Notes: generated by a model not told the origin, from the letters alone. Positions 32,010 through 41,219 are shown, counted from the stretch's first letter. The stretch is DNA of 64,000 nucleotides from Algoriphagus vanfongensis DSM 17529 (GCF_000429465.1 NZ_AUBX01000016.1:310001-374000); one strand, 5' to 3'. Program-made: numbers and translations.

Positions 32010-32921
32010 TCAAAAAAACTGCTTCATCTTAGCCAAGCCAGTTTGAGCGACTACATCGGCATCCATGCGGTAAAGGCTGGGATTGAATAGCTCCAAGGAT
32101 AAATACTTTTCGCCACCCATAGTGGTCAGTGTCTCTACCACTTCTCCAATAGGAGCTACGCCATCTCCAGGATAGATTCGATGCTTATCTTCTTGCTGTT
32201 CTCTCGGAAGTGTATCAGCAAAATCATTGAGATGAAATACCTCGATGGCATTGCCATTGATCAGTTTCAGTCCTTCAAAGCCTGACCCTCCACGAAAGAG
32301 ATGATAGATGTCAGGCAAAAGTCTGGCATCCGCATCATTGGCCATGGCAGCTACGGCCAATGCTTGACCAAGTTGATGAAAAGGCGGAAAGGCTCCCCAA
32401 AACTCCAATTGCGGCATACAGCCTGTCTTTCTTCCCAGTTCCAAAAGCCTAGCATATTTTTCTCCCGCCTCAAATAGATCCACGGGAGCCTCTGCACCGA
32501 TGGCCGGAGCTGCTACTCTAACGCAGCCAATTTCAGCAAGCTGATTCATTTCTACCTCGATTTGCTCAAATCCCTGTTTGCTTTTCGCAGGATCCTGGGC
32601 CATCCAAGTGGCAAAGCCAATAGCATTGATAGCTTCAATTCCTGCATCCCGTAGCTCCTGTTTGAGATTGCTCAAGCTTTTGCCCGATTCCAAATACTGG
32701 TTGAGTTCCATGATCCAAAGCTCTATTCCGTCATACCCGGCCCGCGCGGCGACTTCGATCATTTGTGAAAGCGAAAGCTTTTGACCGCGAATGGTGCTTG
32801 TATTGAGTGAAAACTTAAACTGAGAAGGTGCTTTTTCTTTCGCTTGCGCAAAAGCTAAAGGAGAACCGGCGAGAGCAGAGGAAAGAGCGAGGGTTTTGAG
32901 AGCTTTTCTACGGGTGGTCAT
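32010..32921 (-). CDS. Tat-exported TIM-barrel protein, sugar phosphate isomerase/epimerase family
   Basis: 303 residues. The N-terminus MTTRRKALKTLALSSALAG...AFAQA is a twin-arginine-type signal, so the protein is probably folded in the cytoplasm and exported. The rest is an AP-endonuclease-2/xylose-isomerase-like TIM barrel: FSLNTSTIRG, AARAGYDGIELWI, and likely metal ligands E in LEFWGAFP, D in LLPDIYHLF, H in VFHLNDFAD and E in LSLELFNP. Substrate unknown; relatives include hydroxypyruvate isomerase-like and 3-keto-sugar enzymes. It stands alone on the minus strand, convergent with cysM and divergent from the next gene. Confidence 0.8.
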   Translation of the reverse strand: MTTRRKALKTLALSSALAGSPLAFAQAKEKAPSQFKFSLNTSTIRGQKLSLSQMIEVAARAGYDGIELWIMELNQYLESGKSLSNLKQELRDAGIEAINAIGFATWMAQDPAKSKQGFEQIEVEMNQLAEIGCVRVAAPAIGAEAPVDLFEAGEKYARLLELGRKTGCMPQLEFWGAFPPFHQLGQALAVAAMANDADARLLPDIYHLFRGGSGFEGLKLINGNAIEVFHLNDFADTLPREQQEDKHRIYPGDGVAPIGEVVETLTTMGGEKYLSLELFNPSLYRMDADVVAQTGLAKMKQFF

Positions 32922-33032
32922 GATGGGATTAGGTTGGATGGATATTTTTTCCTTTCAAATCGAAAACTTGCCTTTCTAAACATAATTCGAAAAAAGTCGT
33001 TTTCAAATGTTCATTCGCGTGTATTTTTACCC

Positions 33033-33752
33033 ATGGTTAAAATCATTTTTTATCTGGGACTTCTGGTGCTATCCATGGGGTCCGTTCTAGGCCAACAGTT
33101 GGCAAGTACTAGTGGCAATCTGGAGCAGTATAAAGAAGAACTTCCTTTTTTTCAAGAACTGATTACAGGAGGACAGTATCAGGATCCGCCATCCAATTAT
33201 GATGGGGATCCTTTCTATCTAAGTAAAACATTTGAGCTAGGAGGACTGCGAATCAACCAAATTTACTACCCAGAGGTCTATTTGCTCTATGATATCCGCT
33301 ATGATCAGGTGCTCACGATCCATCCTGTTTTTTCAGAAAAGCTTTTGATCAATCCTGAAAAAATCAATGAATTCAGGCTGAATGATGGGAGTGTTTTTCA
33401 AAAATTGGATGGAAATGAATCTTATTCTCATCACAAAAAGGGATTTTACCAAGTGCTAGAAGAAGGTCGCTTTACATTGGTTTCCAAGCATTATAAAGCG
33501 GTGAAAAAATCCACTGAGATCGGAAAGACGATGGGAAGCTATGAAGAGTTTGAGGATTTTTTTCTGGTGGATACCGAGGGATTTCATCCAATTAAAACAA
33601 AAAAACAGGCTATCAAACACCTCAGGGTGTCCAAAAAACTGGTTCGGGAGAAGTTGACCAAAAACAAAATTTATTTCAATCAAAACAAAGAGCTCTTTTT
33701 AAAGGAGCTCGTATCAGTAGCCAATCAGCATGCGTCGAGTATTCAGGAATAA
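33033..33752 (+). CDS. Exported protein of unknown family, copy 1 of a duplicated pair
   Basis: 239 residues from ATG at 33033, which begins a clear signal peptide (MVKIIFYLGLLVLSMGSVLGQ); an upstream TTG-type extension to 32934 was rejected. I do not recognise the family. It is clearly paralogous to the gene at 35017: both carry FFQELITGGQY, a G-x-PFY segment, an LLYD-x-x-x-DQVLT block, KLLINPEK and a Y-x-HH motif followed by G-x-Y-x-VL. No membrane span after the signal and no lipobox, so periplasmic or surface. It overlaps the following DUF4249 gene by 23 bases, implying joint function with it. Confidence 0.75.
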   Translation: MVKIIFYLGLLVLSMGSVLGQQLASTSGNLEQYKEELPFFQELITGGQYQDPPSNYDGDPFYLSKTFELGGLRINQIYYPEVYLLYDIRYDQVLTIHPVFSEKLLINPEKINEFRLNDGSVFQKLDGNESYSHHKKGFYQVLEEGRFTLVSKHYKAVKKSTEIGKTMGSYEEFEDFFLVDTEGFHPIKTKKQAIKHLRVSKKLVREKLTKNKIYFNQNKELFLKELVSVANQHASSIQE

Positions 33753-34908
33753 TGAGTTGAGAGTATGGGCTTTGCTAGGCAGTCTAGTGCTAGTAGGAGC
33801 TTGCAAGGAAGTATATGATCCGGAGTTATCTGCTACGGAAGAGAGGATTTTGGTAGTGGAGGGGTATCTCGATACGGATGGAGTGCCGAGTGAGTTGAGC
33901 TTGAGTTATACAGTGGGTACGCAAGAGGAAGTGGAGACGTTTCCGGCTGTGACAGGGGCTAGAGTGCACCTTGAAAGCTCCTCAGGGCAGCGGTATGAAT
34001 TAAGTGAGTTGGGTCAGGGGAAGTATGGATTTGCCAAGGATATTCCAGAAAATGAAGTGTATAATCTCAAGATCCAGCTGATTAATGGGTATAGCTATAC
34101 CTCTGAAGAGCTCAAGCCTTTGGCAAGTACCGATATTTTGGATATTGGATTTGAAAAAAGTGAAGAAGGAGTAGAGATTTTTATTACTACCCAAGGAAAT
34201 GAGCAAGTGGATAATTTTCTCTGGACATATGAGGAAACTTGGGCATTCAAGCCTCCTTTTCCCAACAATGTCAAATATGATATTGAAAGCAAAAATGTCG
34301 TAGAAAGAAGCCCGGAAGAGAAAATGGATCTTTGCTATTTGTCTATTCCCAATTCGGATTTGGTGTTGGAGTCTTCTTCGCGATTTGAAGACAATTTGGT
34401 TTTCAAGCAACGTATCAGAGAGATCGCTCCGGGAGATGAGCGACTGACCGAGCGCTATAGTATATTGGTGACCCAAAAAGCACTGACCCCCAATGGCGCA
34501 GAGTTTTGGGAGATTTTGAGGAGAAATACAGATGATATCGGGACGATATTCAGCCCACTGCCGACACAGATTCGTGGCAATATGGTTCATGACCAAGATC
34601 CCGATACTCCAGTGATAGGACACGTTGGCTTGGGAAAAGTCAGTCAGAAAAGGCTTTTCATTGACATCACAGAGGTGTACCCTTGGCAAGCGGATGTCCC
34701 CGAATATTTTGGGTGCAGTACTGGTTTAGATACGGTATTTGTTCAGGACTATGAGCAGGAGTTTCGCTTTTCCAATAAATACCCGACTTATCCGATCTAT
34801 AATCAAAATGGCCTAGAGCCGATCGGTTATCTCTACTCCACTGAGATCTGTGTGGACTGTAGGCTGAGAGGTACGAATGTCATGCCGGACTTTTGGGAAG
34901 TGCGGTGA
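33730..34908 (+). CDS. DUF4249 lipoprotein, copy 1
   Basis: 392 residues. Lipoprotein signal with lipobox VGAC (cysteine near residue 25), then ILVVEGYLDTDGVPSELSLSY, the DUF4249 opening. Later blocks: DNFLWTYEETWAF, LESSSRFEDNLVFKQRI, ERYSILVTQKALTPNGAEFWE, DDIGTIFSPLPTQIRGN and a C-terminal CVDC plus PDFW end. The family is usually encoded beside TonB-dependent receptors and is thought to sit on the outer membrane; substrate unknown. Close paralog of the gene at 38465. The start codon is inside the preceding gene. A TTG at 33757 is an alternative start. Confidence 0.85.
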   Translation: MRRVFRNNELRVWALLGSLVLVGACKEVYDPELSATEERILVVEGYLDTDGVPSELSLSYTVGTQEEVETFPAVTGARVHLESSSGQRYELSELGQGKYGFAKDIPENEVYNLKIQLINGYSYTSEELKPLASTDILDIGFEKSEEGVEIFITTQGNEQVDNFLWTYEETWAFKPPFPNNVKYDIESKNVVERSPEEKMDLCYLSIPNSDLVLESSSRFEDNLVFKQRIREIAPGDERLTERYSILVTQKALTPNGAEFWEILRRNTDDIGTIFSPLPTQIRGNMVHDQDPDTPVIGHVGLGKVSQKRLFIDITEVYPWQADVPEYFGCSTGLDTVFVQDYEQEFRFSNKYPTYPIYNQNGLEPIGYLYSTEICVDCRLRGTNVMPDFWEVR

Positions 34909-35016
34909 GATGAAAGGCATTGATAGTGAAGTCGATGAACATATACTAAGATGAAGCATAGCTGTATTATTTTGTAAATGGTCACAAGTAGTCAAAGGAG
35001 ATTTGTATTTTACATC

Positions 35017-35724
35017 ATGTGGAAAATTGGCTTTTCTGGTGTATTGCTGTTACTGATTCCTTTGGGGGCAAAGGCACAGGTAGTCTCAGATTCGCTGCAA
35101 TATTTGGCGAGTTACAAGGAGGAGATTCCCTACTTTCAGGAGCTGATCACTGGGGGGCAGTATGAGGAAGTGGCGAAGACGATAGAGGGACATCCATTCT
35201 ACGAGTCTCGCCAGTTTGAAAATGGAAGCTTACAGATCAATGGGATTACTTATCCACAGGTGCCTTTGCTGTATGATTGCTATCGGGATCAGGTACTGAC
35301 TTTTCATCCGATCTATAGGCAGAAGCTACTGATCAACCCAGAAAAGGTGGATCAGTTTGAGCTGTCAAACGGAGAGCGGTTTCGTTTCTTTGAAGGAAAT
35401 CGAAACTATGCCCATCATCTAAATGGACTGTACAAAGTGCTGAATACCGGTGAGGTTTTGGTTTTGGTCAAAGAGTATAAATCCACCAAGGATAAGAATG
35501 ATGTCAGCAAGTATACTGATGTCTTTCTGGATAAAAGCGATTATTTTCTCTGGACGGCTGGTCATTTCTACCCCATCCAAAAGGCCCGGCAACTAGGAGA
35601 TGTGCCAGATATGAATTATAAGGTGCTAAAAAAAGAATTGAAAAAAAGAGGGCTGAGATTTAAGTCTCAGCCAGAAACATATTTAACTCAGGCGGTAGAG
35701 ATCTCCGCTCGGCAGACAAAATGA
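35017..35724 (+). CDS. Exported protein of unknown family, copy 2 of a duplicated pair
   Basis: 235 residues from ATG at 35017, beginning a signal peptide (MWKIGFSGVLLLLIPLGAKAQ). An in-frame upstream start at 34978 would add a hydrophilic RR-containing stretch and is less likely. Shares with the 33033 gene PYFQELITGGQY, PLLYD, DQVLTFHP, KLLINPEK and NYAHHLNGLYKVL. Family not recognised. Its stop overlaps the TonB receptor start in an ATGA arrangement, so it is translationally coupled to the receptor. Confidence 0.75.
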   Translation: MWKIGFSGVLLLLIPLGAKAQVVSDSLQYLASYKEEIPYFQELITGGQYEEVAKTIEGHPFYESRQFENGSLQINGITYPQVPLLYDCYRDQVLTFHPIYRQKLLINPEKVDQFELSNGERFRFFEGNRNYAHHLNGLYKVLNTGEVLVLVKEYKSTKDKNDVSKYTDVFLDKSDYFLWTAGHFYPIQKARQLGDVPDMNYKVLKKELKKRGLRFKSQPETYLTQAVEISARQTK

Positions 35725-38465
35725 TAAACCCAACGAATAAAGTCTGTTTACTAGTCTTGCTTTGGATCATGGGCGGGACGGTAGCTTTTGCGCAGACATC
35801 TACGGAGCCACGTATCAGTGGTTTTTTTCCGGGAGTATCTTTCCAGCGTTTTGTAGATAGAGTGGAAGAAGATACTCCGTATCAGTTTTATTTCAGATCA
35901 GAAGAAATTGCCGGTTTGACTGTCAATCTCCAAGCAGATCAGAGTCAATTATCAGATTTGCTGGATGCAATTTTCCAAAATACAGACATGAAATATTCCT
36001 TCGGTCCGGAGTATGCTGTATTTGTTTCCCGAGGACAAAAGCTCCAAACCCAACTTACGGATGGATTTTTTAGAAATATCAGCAGTGGAGCAGAAGAACT
36101 CGGGGAAGGAGTAGATGAAGCCTTTGTCCGAAACAATCGCTTTGTCATAGGTGAGCTTTCTCCGGGAAAAAACACGGCCACACTTCGTGGAAGCATCAGC
36201 AGTCTGGAGAGCGGAGAGCTTATTTCAGGAGCTATCGTTTTCGAGAAAATAGATTTTACCCGATCAGTGACTGATGTGGAAGGAAACTACGCGATCACCC
36301 TCCCTGTCGGAAAGCACACCCTGTATGTCCAAAATCTCGGTGGCTATGTGGAGCAGAGACTGATCGATCTGAGAGGAGATGGTCGTCTGGACATGGCTGT
36401 AGGCGAAAGCATCTATTCTCTCAGTGAAGTAGTGGTCAATTCCGGGGCAATTAGTCATATTACTCGGCCAGAGATGGGAGTTCAGAGTCTGTCTGTGAGC
36501 GAGATGAAAAAGCTTCCAGCAGTACTTGGTGAGGTAGATGTTCTGAAGGGGATTTTGATTTTGCCGGGTGTGAATACCGTAGGGGAAGCCAGTGTCGGAT
36601 TCAATGTACGTGGAGGAGCTGCGGATCAGAACTTGGTATTGTATGAAAATTCGACTCTGTTTAATCCATCGCATTTGTTTGGTTTCTTTTCATCTATCAA
36701 TGCCGATGCAGTCGAAGGAGTAGAGCTTCACAAAGCAGGGATTCCAGCCCGATATGGAGGGAGGCTTTCTTCTGTGTTGGAGATTCAGCCCAAATTTGGG
36801 AATTCAGAGAAAATCGGTGGCAGTGGAGGGATAGGCCCTTTAACGAGCAGGCTCAGTTTAGAGGGGCCTTTGGGGAAAAACACCACCTTTCTAATAGCTG
36901 GCCGGACTACCTATTCCAATTGGGTACTGGATTGGCTGGAAGATAGAGCAGATTTCAACGCCAGTCGAGCCAATTTCTATGACCTCAATCTCAACCTGAA
37001 GCAGCGCTTTGGTGAAAATGATGTCTTTGAGCTGACAGGATATTTCAGCAAGGACCAGTTCCAGTTTGACCCGGATACGGTTTACGGTTATCAAAATCAG
37101 AATTTTGCTGCCAAATGGACCCATTATTTCAACGAGCAGCTGGAAGCAAGTTTTTCAGGCGGTGTAGATGCTTATGACTTTGATATCACTGGAGAGGATA
37201 ATCCGCTGAATTCGTATGAGTTTGGTTTTGGGATGAATCAGACCTTTGCCAAGGTAGATTTCTTGCAGGATTTCGATGAGCGTCATCGCTTTCAGTATGG
37301 TATTCATCTTAATTACATCGAGCTCAGACCAGGTAAAATTAGGCCTTATGGAGAAGAGTCCATTGTGGTTCCGGATGAGGTGGAGCAGGAGCAGGCTTTG
37401 GAGACCTCGCTCTATTTCTCAGATGAATTTGAGATCAATGATCTCTGGATGGTCAGTGGAGGCTTGAGGTATAATCTCTACAATTATCTAGGTCCTCAGA
37501 CGACATTTACCTATCCGGATGGTTCATCACATGGAGAGTCAGATGTCACAGGGGAGACCACACATCCTTCGGGCGAGTTTATCAAGACCTATCACGGGCC
37601 TGAATTCAGGATCTCGGCCAGGTATACTTTGAATAATCAATCATCCCTCAAAGCAGGTGTGAATTCGATGCGTCAAAACATTCACCTTTTGAGCAATACG
37701 TCTGTGATATCACCGACAGATACCTGGAAGCTGAGTGACGAATTTATCCGGCCTCAGACGGGAATCCAATATGCGGTGGGTTATTTCAGAAACATGGCCA
37801 TGAACACACTCGAGTTTTCTGCAGAGATGTATTATAAAAGCATGAAAAATCTGCTCGATTACCGTTCAGGTGCTTCCATTATTCTTAATGATGATGTGGA
37901 GCAAGACGTGCTCAACACAGATGGGAAAGCGTATGGGGTAGAATTGTTTTTGAAGAAAAGTACCGGACGTCTCAACGGCTCGGTTTCGTATACTTACTCT
38001 AGGTCCTTGCTCAGTACCAGCAATGAGGAGCAAAAAGAGAAAATCAACGATGGTGCGGAATATTCCAGTAACTATGATCAGCCACATCATGCTGTCTTGA
38101 TACTCAACTACGAGGTAAGCAAGCGTTTCAATGCGACATTTTCCGGGAATTATAGTACAGGAAGACCAATCACATTGCCTGTTTCCAAATTTGTCTACGG
38201 AGGAAGCGAGCGAGTGTATTTTACGGACAGAAATGCGCAGCGAGTTCCGGATTATCTCAGATTGGATTTTTCAGTGAATCTGGAAGGAAATCATAAGGTC
38301 AACAAGTTGGCACATTCCTCCTGGTCCTTTGGCGTATATAATATTTTGGGACGCAGCAACCCTTATTCGGTTTATTTTGTGCCAGAGGGAGGCAAACTGC
38401 AAGGTTATAAATTGTCGATTTTCGCTGATCCTATTCCCTTCATTACCTACAATTTCAGATTCTGA
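35721..38465 (+). CDS. TonB-dependent receptor with STN-like and carboxypeptidase-regulatory-like N-terminal domains
   Basis: 914 residues, outer-membrane active-transport receptor. Signal peptide 1-25 (ending AFAQ); STN-like segment at about 35-105 (FQRFVDRVEEDTPYQFYF, LLDAIFQNTDMKYSF); CarboxypepD_reg-like beta sandwich at about 155-230 (LRGSISSLESGELISGAIV, VEGNYAITLPVGKHTL); plug at about 235-360 (LPAVLGEVDVLKGILILPGV, GFNVRGGAADQNLVLYE, ARYGGRLSSVLEI); then a 22-strand-type barrel ending in a C-terminal aromatic (FITYNFRF). STN domains can signal to FecR anti-sigma factors, but no sigma/anti-sigma gene is adjacent. It overlaps both neighbours by 4 and 1 bases. Confidence 0.92.
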   Translation: MINPTNKVCLLVLLWIMGGTVAFAQTSTEPRISGFFPGVSFQRFVDRVEEDTPYQFYFRSEEIAGLTVNLQADQSQLSDLLDAIFQNTDMKYSFGPEYAVFVSRGQKLQTQLTDGFFRNISSGAEELGEGVDEAFVRNNRFVIGELSPGKNTATLRGSISSLESGELISGAIVFEKIDFTRSVTDVEGNYAITLPVGKHTLYVQNLGGYVEQRLIDLRGDGRLDMAVGESIYSLSEVVVNSGAISHITRPEMGVQSLSVSEMKKLPAVLGEVDVLKGILILPGVNTVGEASVGFNVRGGAADQNLVLYENSTLFNPSHLFGFFSSINADAVEGVELHKAGIPARYGGRLSSVLEIQPKFGNSEKIGGSGGIGPLTSRLSLEGPLGKNTTFLIAGRTTYSNWVLDWLEDRADFNASRANFYDLNLNLKQRFGENDVFELTGYFSKDQFQFDPDTVYGYQNQNFAAKWTHYFNEQLEASFSGGVDAYDFDITGEDNPLNSYEFGFGMNQTFAKVDFLQDFDERHRFQYGIHLNYIELRPGKIRPYGEESIVVPDEVEQEQALETSLYFSDEFEINDLWMVSGGLRYNLYNYLGPQTTFTYPDGSSHGESDVTGETTHPSGEFIKTYHGPEFRISARYTLNNQSSLKAGVNSMRQNIHLLSNTSVISPTDTWKLSDEFIRPQTGIQYAVGYFRNMAMNTLEFSAEMYYKSMKNLLDYRSGASIILNDDVEQDVLNTDGKAYGVELFLKKSTGRLNGSVSYTYSRSLLSTSNEEQKEKINDGAEYSSNYDQPHHAVLILNYEVSKRFNATFSGNYSTGRPITLPVSKFVYGGSERVYFTDRNAQRVPDYLRLDFSVNLEGNHKVNKLAHSSWSFGVYNILGRSNPYSVYFVPEGGKLQGYKLSIFADPIPFITYNFRF

Positions 38466-39628
38466 TGCGGGCTGCCAATACATATGGCTCCTATGTACTA
38501 CTGGCTCTGATGGGGTTGGGAGTATTGGGTTGTCGTGAGATCTTTGATCCAGAAGTGGGAGAAGAGGCCTCTGGGATATTGGTAGTAGAGGGGTATTTGG
38601 ACTCGGAAGGATTGGCCAGCGAGTTGACACTGAGCTGGACGAGTGAACTGAAAGAAAGTGGAGATGAGCTTTCTCCTGCTTTAGGTGCTACAGTTTATTT
38701 GCTTTCAGAGCAAGGGACTACCTACTCTCTGGAAGAGCGAGGAGAGGGAGTTTACCTTTTTCAAGAGGATATTTCGGAGCAGATGACTTATGAGTTGCAT
38801 ATAGAGTTGCCGGGCAAAGGGACCTATAAGAGCGACCCCATTCAACCCATTTTGACTCCAGAGATACTTGATGCCGGCTATGTCAGAGATGAATCAGGGA
38901 TAGAGGTTTTTGTGAATACGCAAGGCAATGACAATGCAGATGATTTTCTCTGGACTTATGAGGAAACGTGGGTTTTTCTCCCGCGGATTATCACCAATTT
39001 CATTTACAAAGAAGATGTTGGAGTGGTGGAGCGCAAAGAAGAAGAGCGTATCAGTCGGTGCTATAAATCGGAAAGAAACTCCGGAGTACTCTTAGAGACG
39101 AGTTCTAGGTTTGAAGATCAGGTTGTTTTCAGACAGACCATCAAAGAATTTGAAGAAGGAGATCCCCGAATGCAAGAGCGCTATAGCGTATTGATATCTC
39201 AAAAAGCCATTCCGTCGGATGCAGTCGAATTTTGGGAGACTCTCAAAAAAAATACGGAAGACATTGGGACGATATTCAGCCCTCTCCCTTCGCTGATCGG
39301 AGGAAACATACACGCAGTAGAGGCCAGTTCTACTCAAAAAGCCATCGGATATGTCAGTATCGGTGTGGTGCAGCAAGAGCGAGTTTTTATCGATCGAGCG
39401 GATATTTTGCCATGGTCGATCAGTATGGATGAGTTTAATACCTGCTTCATTGGTACAGACACTATCCCAGAGTCCCAATATGCCACAGTCTTCGCTTCGG
39501 GCTCGACTCTACCGGCAAGGGTGGTGATGGGACCTATGGGGCCTATCGGATACTATACCGCTCCCCGATGGTGCGCGGACTGTACTTTATATGCAAATCG
39601 TGAAAAACCAGATTTCTGGATTGAATAA
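38465..39628 (+). CDS. DUF4249 lipoprotein, copy 2
   Basis: 387 residues. Lipobox VLGC (cysteine near residue 23), ILVVEGYLDSEGLASELTLSW, DDFLWTYEETWVF, ETSSRFEDQVVFRQTI, ERYSVLISQKAIPSDAVEFWE, EDIGTIFSPLPSLIGGN and C-terminal CADC with PDFWIE. Same block order as the copy at 33730. Start shares the TGATG junction with the receptor stop, so receptor and lipoprotein are produced together, as in SusC/SusD-type partnerships (analogy, not homology to SusD). Confidence 0.87.
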   Translation: MRAANTYGSYVLLALMGLGVLGCREIFDPEVGEEASGILVVEGYLDSEGLASELTLSWTSELKESGDELSPALGATVYLLSEQGTTYSLEERGEGVYLFQEDISEQMTYELHIELPGKGTYKSDPIQPILTPEILDAGYVRDESGIEVFVNTQGNDNADDFLWTYEETWVFLPRIITNFIYKEDVGVVERKEEERISRCYKSERNSGVLLETSSRFEDQVVFRQTIKEFEEGDPRMQERYSVLISQKAIPSDAVEFWETLKKNTEDIGTIFSPLPSLIGGNIHAVEASSTQKAIGYVSIGVVQQERVFIDRADILPWSISMDEFNTCFIGTDTIPESQYATVFASGSTLPARVVMGPMGPIGYYTAPRWCADCTLYANREKPDFWIE

Positions 39629-39629
39629 T

Positions 39630-41219
39630 ATGAAAGTAAAATTCTCAATCATTTTGATTTTATGCAGTATCTGCTCTTTTGCGACAGCTACTGCGCAATC
39701 AGACCAAGAGCTTATCGCATTTGATATTCCAAAGAGTCTGTTTTTTACGGATGAAAAGATCTGGATCAATGCCAGTTCTCTGGTAGCAGGCGGCGCTTCT
39801 GAGTCGCAGGTGATCTATGCTGAGCTCCTAGATTCGAAAAACCGCTCGTGGGCCCTGTCCAAAATGCCCTTGGAAAATGGACATACGCTTAATTTTCTCC
39901 AGCTCACAGAGAAAATCCCTTCAGGCAATTATCTGCTGCGGGTTTTCACTAGGATTTCTGCCAATCAACAGTTGGGTGATGGGGTACAGCAGCAGTTGAT
40001 TACCGTATTGAACCCGAGCTTGCCTCCGCGATCGACCTCAGAAGGTAAGCCTGTTTTTGCTTTGCCAAGCCAGTCAAATTCTATCTTGGAAAATAACTAT
40101 ACGACTGAGGAAGAAGTGTCGGTCAATCTCAATGTGAGTGGAGAAACCAAGCTTAGTATAGCTGCATGGAATCCCTATTTGGAAGGTGTGAAAACGCAGT
40201 TTACATCTCAAGAAATCTATGACTCAAAAAAGGATGTCGTCTTGCTGCCTGAGCTCTTTGGCCATATAGTACATGCCAAAGTGGCGGAAGTGGATACGAC
40301 AAGGACCTACTTTCTATCGGCTCATGGAGAAAAATCAGCTTTGTTCACAGATAGACCGGATGTGCAGGGCAATCTTTATTTTGATTTAGGAGGATTTAGG
40401 CATTGGGATCACCTATTGATTCAGGTGGAAGATGGAAGCACCATTCCGGACTTGGAAATGGTCAGTCCAGCACCCAAGACGACCTTCAAATCTTCGTTTC
40501 AAATTCCCGAACTTCAGATACATCCGGAGGATGCCGCTTTTTTGCGAGAGCTGAAGATCGCTTCTGCTTTGGAGCCATATTACAATCAGGAATATCGAAA
40601 TGACTCAGTGCCTGTAGTGACTGGATTCGTAGCTGACCAGGTCTATCTGATGGATGACTATACTCGATTTGAGACAGTGGAGACTGTCGTCAAGGAATAT
40701 GTGCCGGGTGTGGCTATTCGACGAAAGGAAAAAGAGAAAGAATTTCGGGTGCTGAATCAGCCACAGAATTTCATGTTTGAAGAAAATCCCCTTATGATGG
40801 TGGATGCTCTACCAGTTTTCGATTCTGATTTGTTGGCTGGCTTTAATCCCAAATATTTCAAAAAATTGGAAGTGCTGAACAGAGAGTTTTATCTCAATGA
40901 TCGCAACTATGCCGGGGTGATCAGCTTTTCCTCCTATGAGAATAATTTTGGTCTATTTCCGGTCCCAGATCAGGTCTTGTATTTGGACTATTCAGGAGTC
41001 AATCCCTTTATTACTTTCCAACACGGTTTTGCAAAAGCAGCTGTTCAAAACGAGCGCATTCCTGACTTTAGGTCTGTATTGTTTTGGGATAAAGTGCCAA
41101 GTAGATCCAGTTTCACCTTTTCCACTTCCAAAATGAAGGGGCTCTATGAGGTGAGAATCCTGACTACAGATGATTCAGGGCAGAAAAAGCTAACCAAAGA
41201 ATATTTCAGAGTAGATTAA
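39630..41219 (+). CDS. Exported protein with macroglobulin-like N-terminus and degenerate receptor-plug-like C-terminal half
   Basis: 529 residues from ATG at 39630, 1 base after the DUF4249 stop; the first residues form a signal peptide ending ATATAQ. An ATG at 39591 would overlap the previous gene and is less likely. Residues ~20-120 (DIPKSLFFTDEKIWINASSLV, LPLENGHTLNFLQL-type, KIPSGNYLLRVFTR) resemble an MG2 domain of alpha-2-macroglobulins. Near residues 390-450 a segment MMVDALPVFDSDLLAGFNPKYFKKLEVL ... NYAGVISFSSY resembles a TonB plug, but no barrel follows. Function unknown; probably a surface or periplasmic partner of the receptor operon. Convergent overlap of 4 bases with mscS. Confidence 0.68.
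   Translation: MKVKFSIILILCSICSFATATAQSDQELIAFDIPKSLFFTDEKIWINASSLVAGGASESQVIYAELLDSKNRSWALSKMPLENGHTLNFLQLTEKIPSGNYLLRVFTRISANQQLGDGVQQQLITVLNPSLPPRSTSEGKPVFALPSQSNSILENNYTTEEEVSVNLNVSGETKLSIAAWNPYLEGVKTQFTSQEIYDSKKDVVLLPELFGHIVHAKVAEVDTTRTYFLSAHGEKSALFTDRPDVQGNLYFDLGGFRHWDHLLIQVEDGSTIPDLEMVSPAPKTTFKSSFQIPELQIHPEDAAFLRELKIASALEPYYNQEYRNDSVPVVTGFVADQVYLMDDYTRFETVETVVKEYVPGVAIRRKEKEKEFRVLNQPQNFMFEENPLMMVDALPVFDSDLLAGFNPKYFKKLEVLNREFYLNDRNYAGVISFSSYENNFGLFPVPDQVLYLDYSGVNPFITFQHGFAKAAVQNERIPDFRSVLFWDKVPSRSSFTFSTSKMKGLYEVRILTTDDSGQKKLTKEYFRVD

Noticed and set aside
33022-33029. TATTTTTA before the first unknown exported protein, and TATTTTAC before its paralog (35006-35013), as promoters
   Set aside because: Both lie only 3 bases from the ATG, so transcription would start inside the gene; they are more likely translation-start context.
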